Assembly: GCF_007860015.1 (NCBI RefSeq)
Contig: NZ_SJPS01000001.1
Span: 62,001-126,000 of the forward strand
Length of the DNA: 64,000 bases
DNA from: Bythopirellula polymerisocia
Lineage (GTDB): Bacteria > Planctomycetota > Planctomycetia > Pirellulales > Lacipirellulaceae
Reading direction: 5' to 3'
A model generated the notes under the pieces. That model saw only the letters and a list, made by a program, of their open reading frames with translations, was not told where the DNA came from and searched no databases. A program made the translations under genes and the position numbers. Positions 54,179-62,804 of this stretch are shown piece by piece. Within the stretch, counting starts at the first letter, position 1. Every line of letters starts with the position of its first letter.

Positions 54179-56443
54179 ATGAAACACCCATTAGAAATCG
54201 CTTTGCTGGAAAGGCTCAATGCTTGCTCAATCACTCGGCCTCTGCAGACCGAGATTCGATGTATAGCATTCGCAATATCGGTGTTTCATCTCATCTCTTG
54301 CGCAACAGCGCAACGCAGTTTTCACGATCAGCATGTAATCTTTGAGAATAGTGTGGCTGAGGAAGGCTATTACCACAGCCAGGGTTCGGTCGTCGCTCCT
54401 AGCAAACTGGAATTGATAGAAGGCAAATGTCCTGTTACGAGTAATCACTTCGTAAGTCCACCGAACGCTCTTCGCCTAAATTGGAAATCTGTGAGGGGCG
54501 CTGATTGGCGAATGACGCTTCAGTTGCCTGAACGCTATGCGGTTGATAATCAGCTTGCTGGCGATACTCTTTCGATGTGGTGTTACGCGGAGGAGGAACT
54601 TCTTGTTACCGATGCGCCCCGAATCCGTCTCGAAGATTCAAATGGGGCAGGTTTACCCAGCATCTCGTTGCTCGCCGACAGAGGTCGCCTTCCCCCTCGC
54701 AAGTGGGTGAGACTTTCCATTCCGCTCGAACGATTTCAAAATAGATATGGAGACACTAGGCCCTCGAGCTTCAATGCTCGCAAGCTCGCGAAGGTAGTAT
54801 TCGTCCAGGGACTCGACGACGGAGCCGAGCACGTTCTGATCATCGACGACGTGCGAGTCATAGACGGCACCCGGCCGGATCATGAGCCCCCCTCCGCCCC
54901 GCGAGAGTTAGTCGCTGAGGGTCAGGACAGTCATTTCGATCTTAGCTGGCAACCTAATCACGAGGCCGATCTCTTAAGCTATCGGATATATCGCTCGCTG
55001 GAAGGGGAAGAATTCCTCCCGATCCACACCCGCTCAGGCAATTTCACCCGCCATGTAGACTTTGTCGGTCCAAACAAGCGTGCTTCGTATAAGATTAGTG
55101 CCCTCGACGCTCACAACAATGAGTCGCCCCTTTCCAACATCGCAAGCGGGTCAACGCAACCGTTTGACGACGAGCAGTTGCTAGACATGGTCCAACAAGG
55201 ATGCTTTCGATATTACTGGGACGCGGCCAATCGCGATTCAGGCATGGCCTTAGAAGTGCTTCCAGGGGATGAGAATCTCGTCGCATTAGGTGGGTCTGGC
55301 TTCGGGATCTCAGCTCTAGTTGTCGCCACAGAGCGGCAGTTCATCACTCGCGATGAGAGTGTTCAGAGGATGTTGCAGATTCTGCGATTCTTGAAAAAAG
55401 CGGATCGTTTTCACGGCGTTTGGCCCCATTTTCTCGACGGTCGCACGGGGGAAGTCTGGCCTCTATTCGGCGAATACGACAATGGAGGAGACCTGGTCGA
55501 AACGGCTTTTCTCATACAGGGCTTGTTGACCGCCCGCCAGTATTTCAATCGCGATACACAGGAAGAACAGGAAATCCGCGATACCATTACTCAACTCTGG
55601 CGTGAGGTGGAATGGGATTGGTATCGCAAGACTCCAGACGGAGAGGTGCTGTATTGGCATTGGTCTCCAGATCACGAGTGGCACATCAGCCATCCGTTGG
55701 TCGGCTGGAATGAGACGATGATTGTCTATTTGCTCGCCATAGCGTCGCCAACTCATCCAGTGCCGGCTGAGCTTTACTATTCCGGTTGGGCCGGTCAGAG
55801 TGAATCTGCAGTAAAATATCGACATGGCTGGAGTCGTACCACCGATGGCGACCACTACGCCAACGGAAAGAGTTATTACGGTCACAAGCTGGATGTCGGG
55901 TGTGGAACAGGGGGTGATCTCTTCTTCACGCAGTTTTCGTTTTTAGGATTTAATCCTCGAGGAATCCGAGACCGTTACACAAATTACTTCGAGAACAATC
56001 GACAACTCGCGCTTATCAATCGCGCCTACTGTATCGACAATCCTCGCCAGCGAGAGGGATATGGACCCAACTGTTGGGGCCTTTCGGCCGGACTGCATAC
56101 GGGTGGTGGTAAACCGCAACCTCGCGATGACAATGGTACCGTCTGCTGCTCCGCAGCGCTGGGCTGCATGCCGTTTACCCCCGACGAATCAATTGCCGTG
56201 CTGCGACACTTCTACCACGATTTGGGCAGCAAGATCTGGGGCGTCTTCGGATTTCACGATGGTTTTAGTGCTACTGAAAGTTGGTACGACGAGTGCTACA
56301 TGGGACTTAACCAGGCACAAATCGTCGTGGGCATCGAAAATCACCGTACGGGACTTCCTTGGAAACTTTTCATGTCGAATCCAGAGGTGCAGCCAATGCT
56401 AGACGCGATCGGTTTCGTACCTGATTTGCAAAGTGCAAACTGA
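54179..56443 (+). CDS. Secreted multidomain glycoamylase, GH144-like (candidate endo-beta-1,2-glucanase)
   Basis: This 754-residue protein has a long N-region and a hydrophobic export segment (CIAFAISVFHLISCATAQ) that could also be a lipobox. Residues about 50-230 look like a carbohydrate-binding beta-sandwich, 235-325 a fibronectin type III domain (PPSAPRELVAEGQ..LSWQPN), and 335-745 the glycoamylase barrel (MVQQGCFRYYWDAANRDSG; ENHRTGLPWKLFMSNPEVQ). The last block matches the 40993 protein closely. Such extra domains help bind insoluble or long glucans. It probably makes the first outside cut. Confidence 0.82.
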   Translation: MKHPLEIALLERLNACSITRPLQTEIRCIAFAISVFHLISCATAQRSFHDQHVIFENSVAEEGYYHSQGSVVAPSKLELIEGKCPVTSNHFVSPPNALRLNWKSVRGADWRMTLQLPERYAVDNQLAGDTLSMWCYAEEELLVTDAPRIRLEDSNGAGLPSISLLADRGRLPPRKWVRLSIPLERFQNRYGDTRPSSFNARKLAKVVFVQGLDDGAEHVLIIDDVRVIDGTRPDHEPPSAPRELVAEGQDSHFDLSWQPNHEADLLSYRIYRSLEGEEFLPIHTRSGNFTRHVDFVGPNKRASYKISALDAHNNESPLSNIASGSTQPFDDEQLLDMVQQGCFRYYWDAANRDSGMALEVLPGDENLVALGGSGFGISALVVATERQFITRDESVQRMLQILRFLKKADRFHGVWPHFLDGRTGEVWPLFGEYDNGGDLVETAFLIQGLLTARQYFNRDTQEEQEIRDTITQLWREVEWDWYRKTPDGEVLYWHWSPDHEWHISHPLVGWNETMIVYLLAIASPTHPVPAELYYSGWAGQSESAVKYRHGWSRTTDGDHYANGKSYYGHKLDVGCGTGGDLFFTQFSFLGFNPRGIRDRYTNYFENNRQLALINRAYCIDNPRQREGYGPNCWGLSAGLHTGGGKPQPRDDNGTVCCSAALGCMPFTPDESIAVLRHFYHDLGSKIWGVFGFHDGFSATESWYDECYMGLNQAQIVVGIENHRTGLPWKLFMSNPEVQPMLDAIGFVPDLQSAN

Positions 56444-56453
56444 TTTGAAGAAT

Positions 56454-58571
56454 TTAGCTGTTCTTCAACCTTCTGCATGGCAACCCGATCAAGCTGAGCA
56501 GCAAGAGTACAATCACTGCCGGTTCAGGGACAACAGTAGTATTGGATAGATTTTCAACACCCGTGTAACCTCGCTGCCACCGCAGAAAATCGCCTCCGTC
56601 TACGTAACCGTCGCCATTGGCGTCTCCCGCCAAAGGACTGCCGATGCTGGGGATGCCGTAGCCATTTTGCCAGAGCGATAAGTCCGCACTATTGGTAACG
56701 CCGTCTCCATTGAGATCGCCTTCGATAAAGACCTCGTTAAGCGCGGATTTGATTCCGGCAAGCTGAGCAAAGAATTCACTCCCGCTCTGTTCTCCATTGA
56801 GTCTGTCCAGGTACTCTAAGAGGGCCATCGTTGAGAGGACTGTGTTCCAGTTGTCGCCGCTGTTGGAGACAAAATACGGTTCGCTTTGACCCGTATTCCA
56901 TCGCACCGTGTCGGCAAGCCCCAGAGGTCCCGAGACGCCATCGATTTGCACCAAGGCCCGCAGAGCATCCTCGGCGCCGTCAGTACCGGCGAGCATCGCA
57001 AAGGCTACACTCCAAGGCATGAAGAGGTCGGGTTGGCCAAAATTATTGTACAAACTGTACTGCTGATAGCTGGAAAAGGGTGCTCCGCTGGCAGCGTCGG
57101 GCTGAAAAAAGTTATCGCGTCCTAATTGTTCGAGTTTGGCGGCTACCTCGCGTTCGTACCGCAGAAAATTTTGCCAGGGGTTGGTGGCCAACGATCGGAC
57201 AGGATAATTGTCGACTCCTCTATCGCTCGTGTCGACAAACAAGTTGAGCAGTGCTTGTTCAAAGGGGGCACGAAACAGAGTACTTGAATGGACCAGATGG
57301 GCGTCGAGAGGGTTCACCAGCGAGGTACGGGTGCGATTTGTGTCGCTATTCCATAACGATTCCAAGGGGACATGATGCGCCTCCAAGGCTTCCGCAGCCA
57401 GAGAAATCACCTTTCCCTCGTTGGTATAGCCATTGTAGGTGCCCCCGGTGAATCCCGTGGCAGGAAAGTAAGCGAGCCGGAAACCACTTGCGATGGCAAA
57501 TGCATCCAGTTGAAAGCGGTTTTGCACCGCATCGATTTGAGCCGCAAGTGCCGGAGAAGTCGTGGGTTGGCTTTTATAATTGTGCAACGCCAATGCGATG
57601 AATGAAGAGTCAATGCTCGACTCCTCGTTGTTACCACCAGGAATCGCAGCCGTCACAGGATTGATAAAACGAGTGGGAACGTACGAGGTTTGATTGAGAT
57701 TTGTGTTGAGGGAGGTGGCAATCTGGGAGACTACGCTATCGGCCTCTGTCTGACTCACCCAACCGCGCTTTACCGCATTGGGAAGCATCCAAAGCACGCC
57801 TCCTGTGGTATTCATGGCGGCGACACCCACGTCATCCTTGTGGTTGTAGATCAAGCCGGTCGTTCGATTACGCCCTGACCATAATCCTTCAAATTGTCGA
57901 CGGGCAAGACGTTCGGCGAGATCTTCGATAGGTGCTGTTTGCGGATCAACTGGACCCCCCGGTTCGATCAATGAAAAGTCATCAAGGTAGTATGAACCAG
58001 AGACAGCAGATGTTTCGTTCAAAACAAAACTCGCGATATATGTGCGACTGATGTCGGGATTTCCCACTACGCTCCATCCCGCACCAAGATCGAAGTTCGA
58101 AGAAACCTTGTTCCAAGTCGCACCCGTGGGAATTGTAAACGTCTTGGATGCACGATGGCTGTTGCTGTCGCGATAGTCCTTTAGTTCGAGGCGGATACTG
58201 AGGGGTGCATTGGTGTCATTGCGAAAGTATCCCTCGAAACCGTCGTAACGCGTGAGGTCGCGCGTTTGTCGTTGGGCTTCGGTACCAGTTCGCTCGCTGG
58301 AAAAGGTTTGGAAAAAGCTCAAGGTATTAGCGGGCAGACTCCCTAGATTCGCTTGATAGGCAGCATTTCCACTGTGGACAACGCTGGTTTGCTTGGTCAT
58401 GCCAACCATATTGAGCGTGCCGAAAGGACCACCCCAGTAATTGAGCTCGCCATCTCGTTCACCGTCAAGCAGCGGCACAACAGAGAAGTCTGTGGCAGTG
58501 AGGAGATTACCCGGTAGGCAACTCAATACAAATGCCAGGATAAAACTGGCCAATAAGCATCTGGAGGGCAT
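56454..58571 (-). CDS. PEP-CTERM protein with sandwich and helical toroid domains
   Basis: This 705-residue protein has a signal peptide, then a beta-sandwich domain (residues about 25-205, GYFRNDTNAPLSIRLELKDY) like those of glycan-binding proteins. Residues 210-600 are helical and toroid-like (GGVLWMLPNAVKRGWVSQTEADSV; LFMPWSVAFAMLAGTDGAEDAL; NSGDNWNTVLSTMALLEYL). Two dockerin-like EF repeats (GDLNGDGVTNSADLSLWQNG and GDANGDGYVDGGDFLRWQRG) precede the VPEPAVIVLLLLSLIG sorting end. It may be an exposed lyase or hydrolase; no catalytic assignment can be made. Confidence 0.82.
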   Translation of the reverse strand: MPSRCLLASFILAFVLSCLPGNLLTATDFSVVPLLDGERDGELNYWGGPFGTLNMVGMTKQTSVVHSGNAAYQANLGSLPANTLSFFQTFSSERTGTEAQRQTRDLTRYDGFEGYFRNDTNAPLSIRLELKDYRDSNSHRASKTFTIPTGATWNKVSSNFDLGAGWSVVGNPDISRTYIASFVLNETSAVSGSYYLDDFSLIEPGGPVDPQTAPIEDLAERLARRQFEGLWSGRNRTTGLIYNHKDDVGVAAMNTTGGVLWMLPNAVKRGWVSQTEADSVVSQIATSLNTNLNQTSYVPTRFINPVTAAIPGGNNEESSIDSSFIALALHNYKSQPTTSPALAAQIDAVQNRFQLDAFAIASGFRLAYFPATGFTGGTYNGYTNEGKVISLAAEALEAHHVPLESLWNSDTNRTRTSLVNPLDAHLVHSSTLFRAPFEQALLNLFVDTSDRGVDNYPVRSLATNPWQNFLRYEREVAAKLEQLGRDNFFQPDAASGAPFSSYQQYSLYNNFGQPDLFMPWSVAFAMLAGTDGAEDALRALVQIDGVSGPLGLADTVRWNTGQSEPYFVSNSGDNWNTVLSTMALLEYLDRLNGEQSGSEFFAQLAGIKSALNEVFIEGDLNGDGVTNSADLSLWQNGYGIPSIGSPLAGDANGDGYVDGGDFLRWQRGYTGVENLSNTTVVPEPAVIVLLLLSLIGLPCRRLKNS

Positions 58572-58614
58572 TGAAAACCGTCTGAGAAGAAAAAAGTGGG
58601 CGAGTGTGAACTAC

Positions 58615-61600
58615 TTACAATATTACGACCACATTATGTACGAGTCCATCTCGCTCGACCGGCACGAGTGCGCCGTTCGCTGCTACTTCTACTTCCGTGC
58701 CATCTAGTACGGCTGAAGTAACACCCCGCTCTTTTTTATTGGGATTCTGGATATGGATCTCATAAACCGTCTTGCGATCAGACAGTCGATAGCGGACTCG
58801 GCACTCTGGCCAATCAGCAGAAATGCAGGGATCGATTCGCAGTTGATTCCCCTCTTCCAGGTGGATGCCGAGGAGCGACTCCACGGCCACGCGGAACATC
58901 CATCCCGCTGAACCGGTGTACCATGACCAACCGGAACGCCCGACGTGCGGTGGTTGACCGTACACGTCTGCAGCAACGACATATGGCTCAGCCTTGTAGA
59001 TATCAACGACTTCTGGAGAGTTGCCGTGACTCGCGGGGGAAATCATTTCCAGCAGTTGGCAAGCCCGTGTCCCCTGCCCCATCTCCGCGATCGCTCGGAT
59101 TAGCCACAGTACTCCATGGGTGTATTGACCTCCATTCTCGCGCACACCAGGTAGATACCCTTTAATGTATCCCGGGTCGTTTTTCATTTTGTCAAATGGC
59201 GGATCGAGCAAACGGATAATACCGGCTTGCTCGTCGACTAGGCGTTTGTCTGCCTCGGCAATGGCAGATGCGGCACGTTCTTTTGGAGCCGCACCCGACA
59301 TCACGGCCCAGGCCTGCACAAGGGCATCAATGCGACATTCATCTGCAGCCGCCGTGCCAAGCGGAGTGCCATCATCAAAATAGGCTCGGCGATACCAACT
59401 GCCATCCCAACCAGCATCATTTAGAGCGTTGCGGAGTTGATCGCGATAATCGCTGTAGCGAACGGCTCGCTGAGTGTCGCCATGCTGTTGGCAGACAGGA
59501 ATCATTCGTTCAAGGATGTAATCGATGAAGAATCCCATCCATACACTTTCACCCCTGCCTTGCTGGCCGACGCGATTCATGCCGTCGTTCCAGTCACCCG
59601 TTCCCATCAAAGGCAAGCCGTTTACTCCATTCGTCAAGCCGCGATCTAGAGCCAGGCAGCAGTGCTCGTAAACCGTTCCCGACCTACCCGAGTCTTGCGG
59701 AGTGAGAAAGATTTCCGGCTCGCCGGGAGGGACAAGCTCCGATGTGATGAACCGGACTTGTTCTTCCCATAGCGATTGGTCACCCGTCGTCTGCACATAC
59801 TCGCTGGCAACGAGGGGAAGCCACAACAGATCGTCGGCAAAATTGGTGCGAATTCCGGAACTCTGTGGGGGATGCCACCAATGCAAGACGTCCCCTTCGA
59901 CAAACTGATGAGCGGCGTTGCGGAGGATTTGTTCGCGAGTAAGCTCCGGCCAGTGGTGGATCAGTGCAGCGGAGTCCTGCAATTGGTCGCGGAATCCGTA
60001 AGCACCGCCAGATTGGTAGCTGGAAGAGCGACCCCAAAAGCGACAACTCAGGTTCTGATAGGGAAGCCAACCGTTCACCACCAAATCAATCGCTGGGGCC
60101 GGGGTCTCAATTTGAACGGCGGTAAGAGTATCCACCCAGAAGGATTTCACCTCGGACAAGGCCTTGGAAACCTTAGCCGGGGATTGGTAAGCATCGATCA
60201 ACTGCTGGGCCTGATCGCGATTAGAGGTCTCGCCCAACAAATAAGCATATTCTTTGGTTTCGCCTGGTGCGATAGTGATGATAGCCTGTATCGCAGCACA
60301 AGGATCGAGATTGGCTCCATAGCGACCCGAGAGATTTTCTCCAGTCGCTATCGCTTGGGGATCGGAGACACTGCGGTGCACGCCGATAAACTCTGAGCGA
60401 TCGGCGGTTTGGTAGCACTCATTCAACGATCCGACGACCGCTGCAAATGCAGTGTGCTCTGCATAGTCCAAGCGCCGAGCATTGGTGGCATAGATCGCCT
60501 GGCGAGCGGGATCAAGAGTGGTATCCGTGTGATGGGGATCAAAAGGACGGCCGTCAGAGAGGTCCCACTGAGCATAACCATATAAGCTGAGGTGGCGAGG
60601 TTTGTCGCCATGGTTGGTAAGGCAAATCTGCGTGATTTTGACTGAGTCTTCACAAGGCACAAACTGGCAGACAGTCTGCTCAAGTTGTTCGCACGTGTGA
60701 TGATAAGTAGTGTAGCCCCAGCCATGCCGAACTTCGTGAGTCGTTTGCTCGGCAATAGGCCCGGGGGTCAGGGACCAGTAGTTCCCCGTCTCTTGGTCAC
60801 GGAGATAAAATGTTTCGGAGTGGGGATCGCAGACCGGATCATTCTGCCAAGGAGTGAGTCGATTCAAACGGCTGTTGCCAGCCCAGGTGTATCCGGCCCC
60901 CGTTTCCGAAGCGATAAAACCAATTTGCTGATTGGAGATGACGTTGTTCCAAGGTAGGGGAGGAAGTTGGAGCGTGCCATCTCCCAGGGGGCGCAACCGC
61001 ATCACATACTCACGGCCATCTGTGGAGAACCCACCGATTCCGTTGTCAAAGTGGAGCAATTCCTGAGACTCTCCGAGTGCAATCTGCGATGGCCTGCTTC
61101 TGTTCGCGCCACCCATTGCGCCACGCTCTCGAGCCTGTATAGATTCGAGAGCGGGAATCGGCGTCAGTGCGCCGACGATTCCCAGATGCGTCAAATAATC
61201 GGCCATCCGCTGATTTTCACCGGTAAACTTCGACGAGTTATTAGAACATTCTGTCGAGGAGAACCCGTTGGGGTTTGTGCTATCCTTTGAGAATCGAACG
61301 TCTGTTAAGCCAAGCAGTCGGCGAGCTGTGATTTCCTGAAGTTGTGGTAGATCAGTCGGTGAAAGTCCATTTTCTTTCAGGCACTCTTCGGCAGCATTGT
61401 CCGCGTGAACAAACGCCTCGCCAACAGTATTTACGTTGTTTAAACTCTCCGCAGTATTCAGCAAGTCTGCTCGTGAAGAAGCAACTGACAGAGCGAAAGT
61501 GACTTGAGCCGATTCTCCAGGAGCAAGGAGAAGAATCTTGCGCAAACTAAATACAGGGTCCAGCACACTTCCTTCCGTCCCGGAGAGAGAATTCGCTCCC

Positions 61601-62316
61601 ACCAACGCTATCGGGTTGCGAAGACTCCGGCCGCGGCCAATAAAATTGTTGCGCGAGGTTTCCCACTCAGTTGGGGGGGATCCGCTCAGCTCATCAACCA
61701 GGTAGTGGCACGCAAACAAGGTATTTTCGTTAGAACCTCGAGGCCGACGATGTGCCAGGAGCATCTCGCCGCCGAGAGACTGCGTCTCGACAAAGAGCTT
61801 CGAAAACGCCGGATGGCCTCGGTCGGCCAAAGAATCTTGCAAGACTATCTCGGCGTAGCTGGTGAGTTCGATCGTACGAGTCTGGTTGCTATTGTTGGTA
61901 AGAGTAATCCGCCGCAAGTCGGTGTTCAGTGTTGGATGGATGCACTCTTCTAACCGCGCGCCAATCTCGTGCTCGACGTGATGCAAGTCGACCGTACCTG
62001 CCGTGTGAGAAACTTCGTACTGATCAGGCCTAGAACAGATTGGTTGGTAGCCCAGCGACCAAATCGAGCCCGATTCGAGATCGCGGAGATAAAAGAAATA
62101 ACCCAGGGCATCACAAGTTGGATCCGCACGCCAGCGAGTAACGGCATGCGACCCCGTGAACTGAATGAATCCTGTGCCTGATACGGTAGTTAGAGATGTG
62201 AGTTGCTGGTTGGTCAGAACATGGAGGGCTGGAGGGGATTGATCGAGTGAGTTCAGGCTATAGTGGACAACTGGGCCGGTATCAGACATTAAGGTCTTAG
62301 AATTCATTCGTGCCAA
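58615..62316 (-). CDS. GH94 protein resembling 1,2-beta-oligoglucan phosphorylase
   Basis: This 1233-residue enzyme has no membrane segments and no GT84 domain, unlike cyclic beta-1,2-glucan synthase. It keeps the two supersandwich domains (residues about 40-310 and 430-720) and the GH94 alpha/alpha barrel (about 770-1150). The catalytic motif GDWNDGMN starts at residue 907, with Asp911 the likely general acid. The relatives closest in design are 1,2-beta-oligoglucan phosphorylases, which split beta-1,2-glucooligosaccharides with phosphate to yield glucose 1-phosphate. It is cytosolic and has an operator ~180 bp before its start. Confidence 0.85.
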   Translation of the reverse strand: MARMNSKTLMSDTGPVVHYSLNSLDQSPPALHVLTNQQLTSLTTVSGTGFIQFTGSHAVTRWRADPTCDALGYFFYLRDLESGSIWSLGYQPICSRPDQYEVSHTAGTVDLHHVEHEIGARLEECIHPTLNTDLRRITLTNNSNQTRTIELTSYAEIVLQDSLADRGHPAFSKLFVETQSLGGEMLLAHRRPRGSNENTLFACHYLVDELSGSPPTEWETSRNNFIGRGRSLRNPIALVGANSLSGTEGSVLDPVFSLRKILLLAPGESAQVTFALSVASSRADLLNTAESLNNVNTVGEAFVHADNAAEECLKENGLSPTDLPQLQEITARRLLGLTDVRFSKDSTNPNGFSSTECSNNSSKFTGENQRMADYLTHLGIVGALTPIPALESIQARERGAMGGANRSRPSQIALGESQELLHFDNGIGGFSTDGREYVMRLRPLGDGTLQLPPLPWNNVISNQQIGFIASETGAGYTWAGNSRLNRLTPWQNDPVCDPHSETFYLRDQETGNYWSLTPGPIAEQTTHEVRHGWGYTTYHHTCEQLEQTVCQFVPCEDSVKITQICLTNHGDKPRHLSLYGYAQWDLSDGRPFDPHHTDTTLDPARQAIYATNARRLDYAEHTAFAAVVGSLNECYQTADRSEFIGVHRSVSDPQAIATGENLSGRYGANLDPCAAIQAIITIAPGETKEYAYLLGETSNRDQAQQLIDAYQSPAKVSKALSEVKSFWVDTLTAVQIETPAPAIDLVVNGWLPYQNLSCRFWGRSSSYQSGGAYGFRDQLQDSAALIHHWPELTREQILRNAAHQFVEGDVLHWWHPPQSSGIRTNFADDLLWLPLVASEYVQTTGDQSLWEEQVRFITSELVPPGEPEIFLTPQDSGRSGTVYEHCCLALDRGLTNGVNGLPLMGTGDWNDGMNRVGQQGRGESVWMGFFIDYILERMIPVCQQHGDTQRAVRYSDYRDQLRNALNDAGWDGSWYRRAYFDDGTPLGTAAADECRIDALVQAWAVMSGAAPKERAASAIAEADKRLVDEQAGIIRLLDPPFDKMKNDPGYIKGYLPGVRENGGQYTHGVLWLIRAIAEMGQGTRACQLLEMISPASHGNSPEVVDIYKAEPYVVAADVYGQPPHVGRSGWSWYTGSAGWMFRVAVESLLGIHLEEGNQLRIDPCISADWPECRVRYRLSDRKTVYEIHIQNPNKKERGVTSAVLDGTEVEVAANGALVPVERDGLVHNVVVIL

Positions 62317-62495
62317 CCCTTTGGGCGGGTCTAACGACCCATCTCTCTCAACGCCCTAGATGGATGTGAAGTGCTGCTTCAGCTTCCAGACCAATCGCGA
62401 TGAAGAAAGTTATCCCGTCTAATTTATTATGCCCTGACAATAAGCCTAGAGTAGATTTGAAAAGCAGGTTATCACCACAAGAAACGCCCCATTGA

Positions 62496-62511
62496 TTGAG
62501 AGCGCTTTCAT
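62496..62511. promoter_or_regulatory. LacI-type operator, copy 4
   Basis: TTGAGAGCGCTTTCAT is aligned on the AGCGCT core and lies about 180 bp before the start of the GH94 gene. A clear -35/-10 pair was not found. Confidence 0.7.
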
Positions 62512-62646
62512 ATTACTTTAACCTGCGATTGTAGGGTTTGTCCAGTGTTTTGCCCCTCGAATCTCCGAAGTTTTCAGAGTTTTGTCATTCGCACTTAATC
62601 TGAGCGGTAAATCAATCTCCCCAGCTGTTTGCCATTTCGTGGCTGA

Positions 62647-62695
62647 AACGAAAAAGCCCCGGCACCTTCTTGCTAAGGCCCGGGGCTTTTTCGTT
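62647..62695. terminator. Bidirectional terminator
   Basis: AACGAAAAAGCCCCGG pairs perfectly with CCGGGGCTTTTTCGTT. The A-run and T-run allow it to end transcription from either side; it likely ends the nrdJ transcript on the minus strand. Confidence 0.85.
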
Positions 62696-62751
62696 TTCAA
62701 TGACAACTGCTCGCGGGCGTCGTTGCCCTCGCCTCCTGCTACGAGCAGCTT

Positions 62752-62784
62752 GTTACCCGCTAGTCGGACTGACTAGCGGGTAAC
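62752..62784. repeat. Perfect 14-bp inverted repeat after nrdJ
   Basis: GTTACCCGCTAGTC, loop GGACT, GACTAGCGGGTAAC is a perfect hairpin 21 bp past the nrdJ stop. It has no T-run, so a role in RNA stability or a site for a DNA-binding protein is possible. Confidence 0.6.
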
Positions 62785-62804
62785 TTCTTGCGACTTGCAA
62801 CTCC

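Larger units (their letters stand above)
62317..62804. other. Intergenic region between the GH94 and nrdJ genes (488 bp)
   Basis: It contains operator copy 4 (GH94 side) and two hairpins (nrdJ side). No other gene is visible. Confidence 0.5.

Noticed and set aside
59776..60396. A 206-codon frame opposite the GH94 gene
   Set aside because: It lies within the GH94 barrel-coding region on the other strand and lacks any protein-like pattern.
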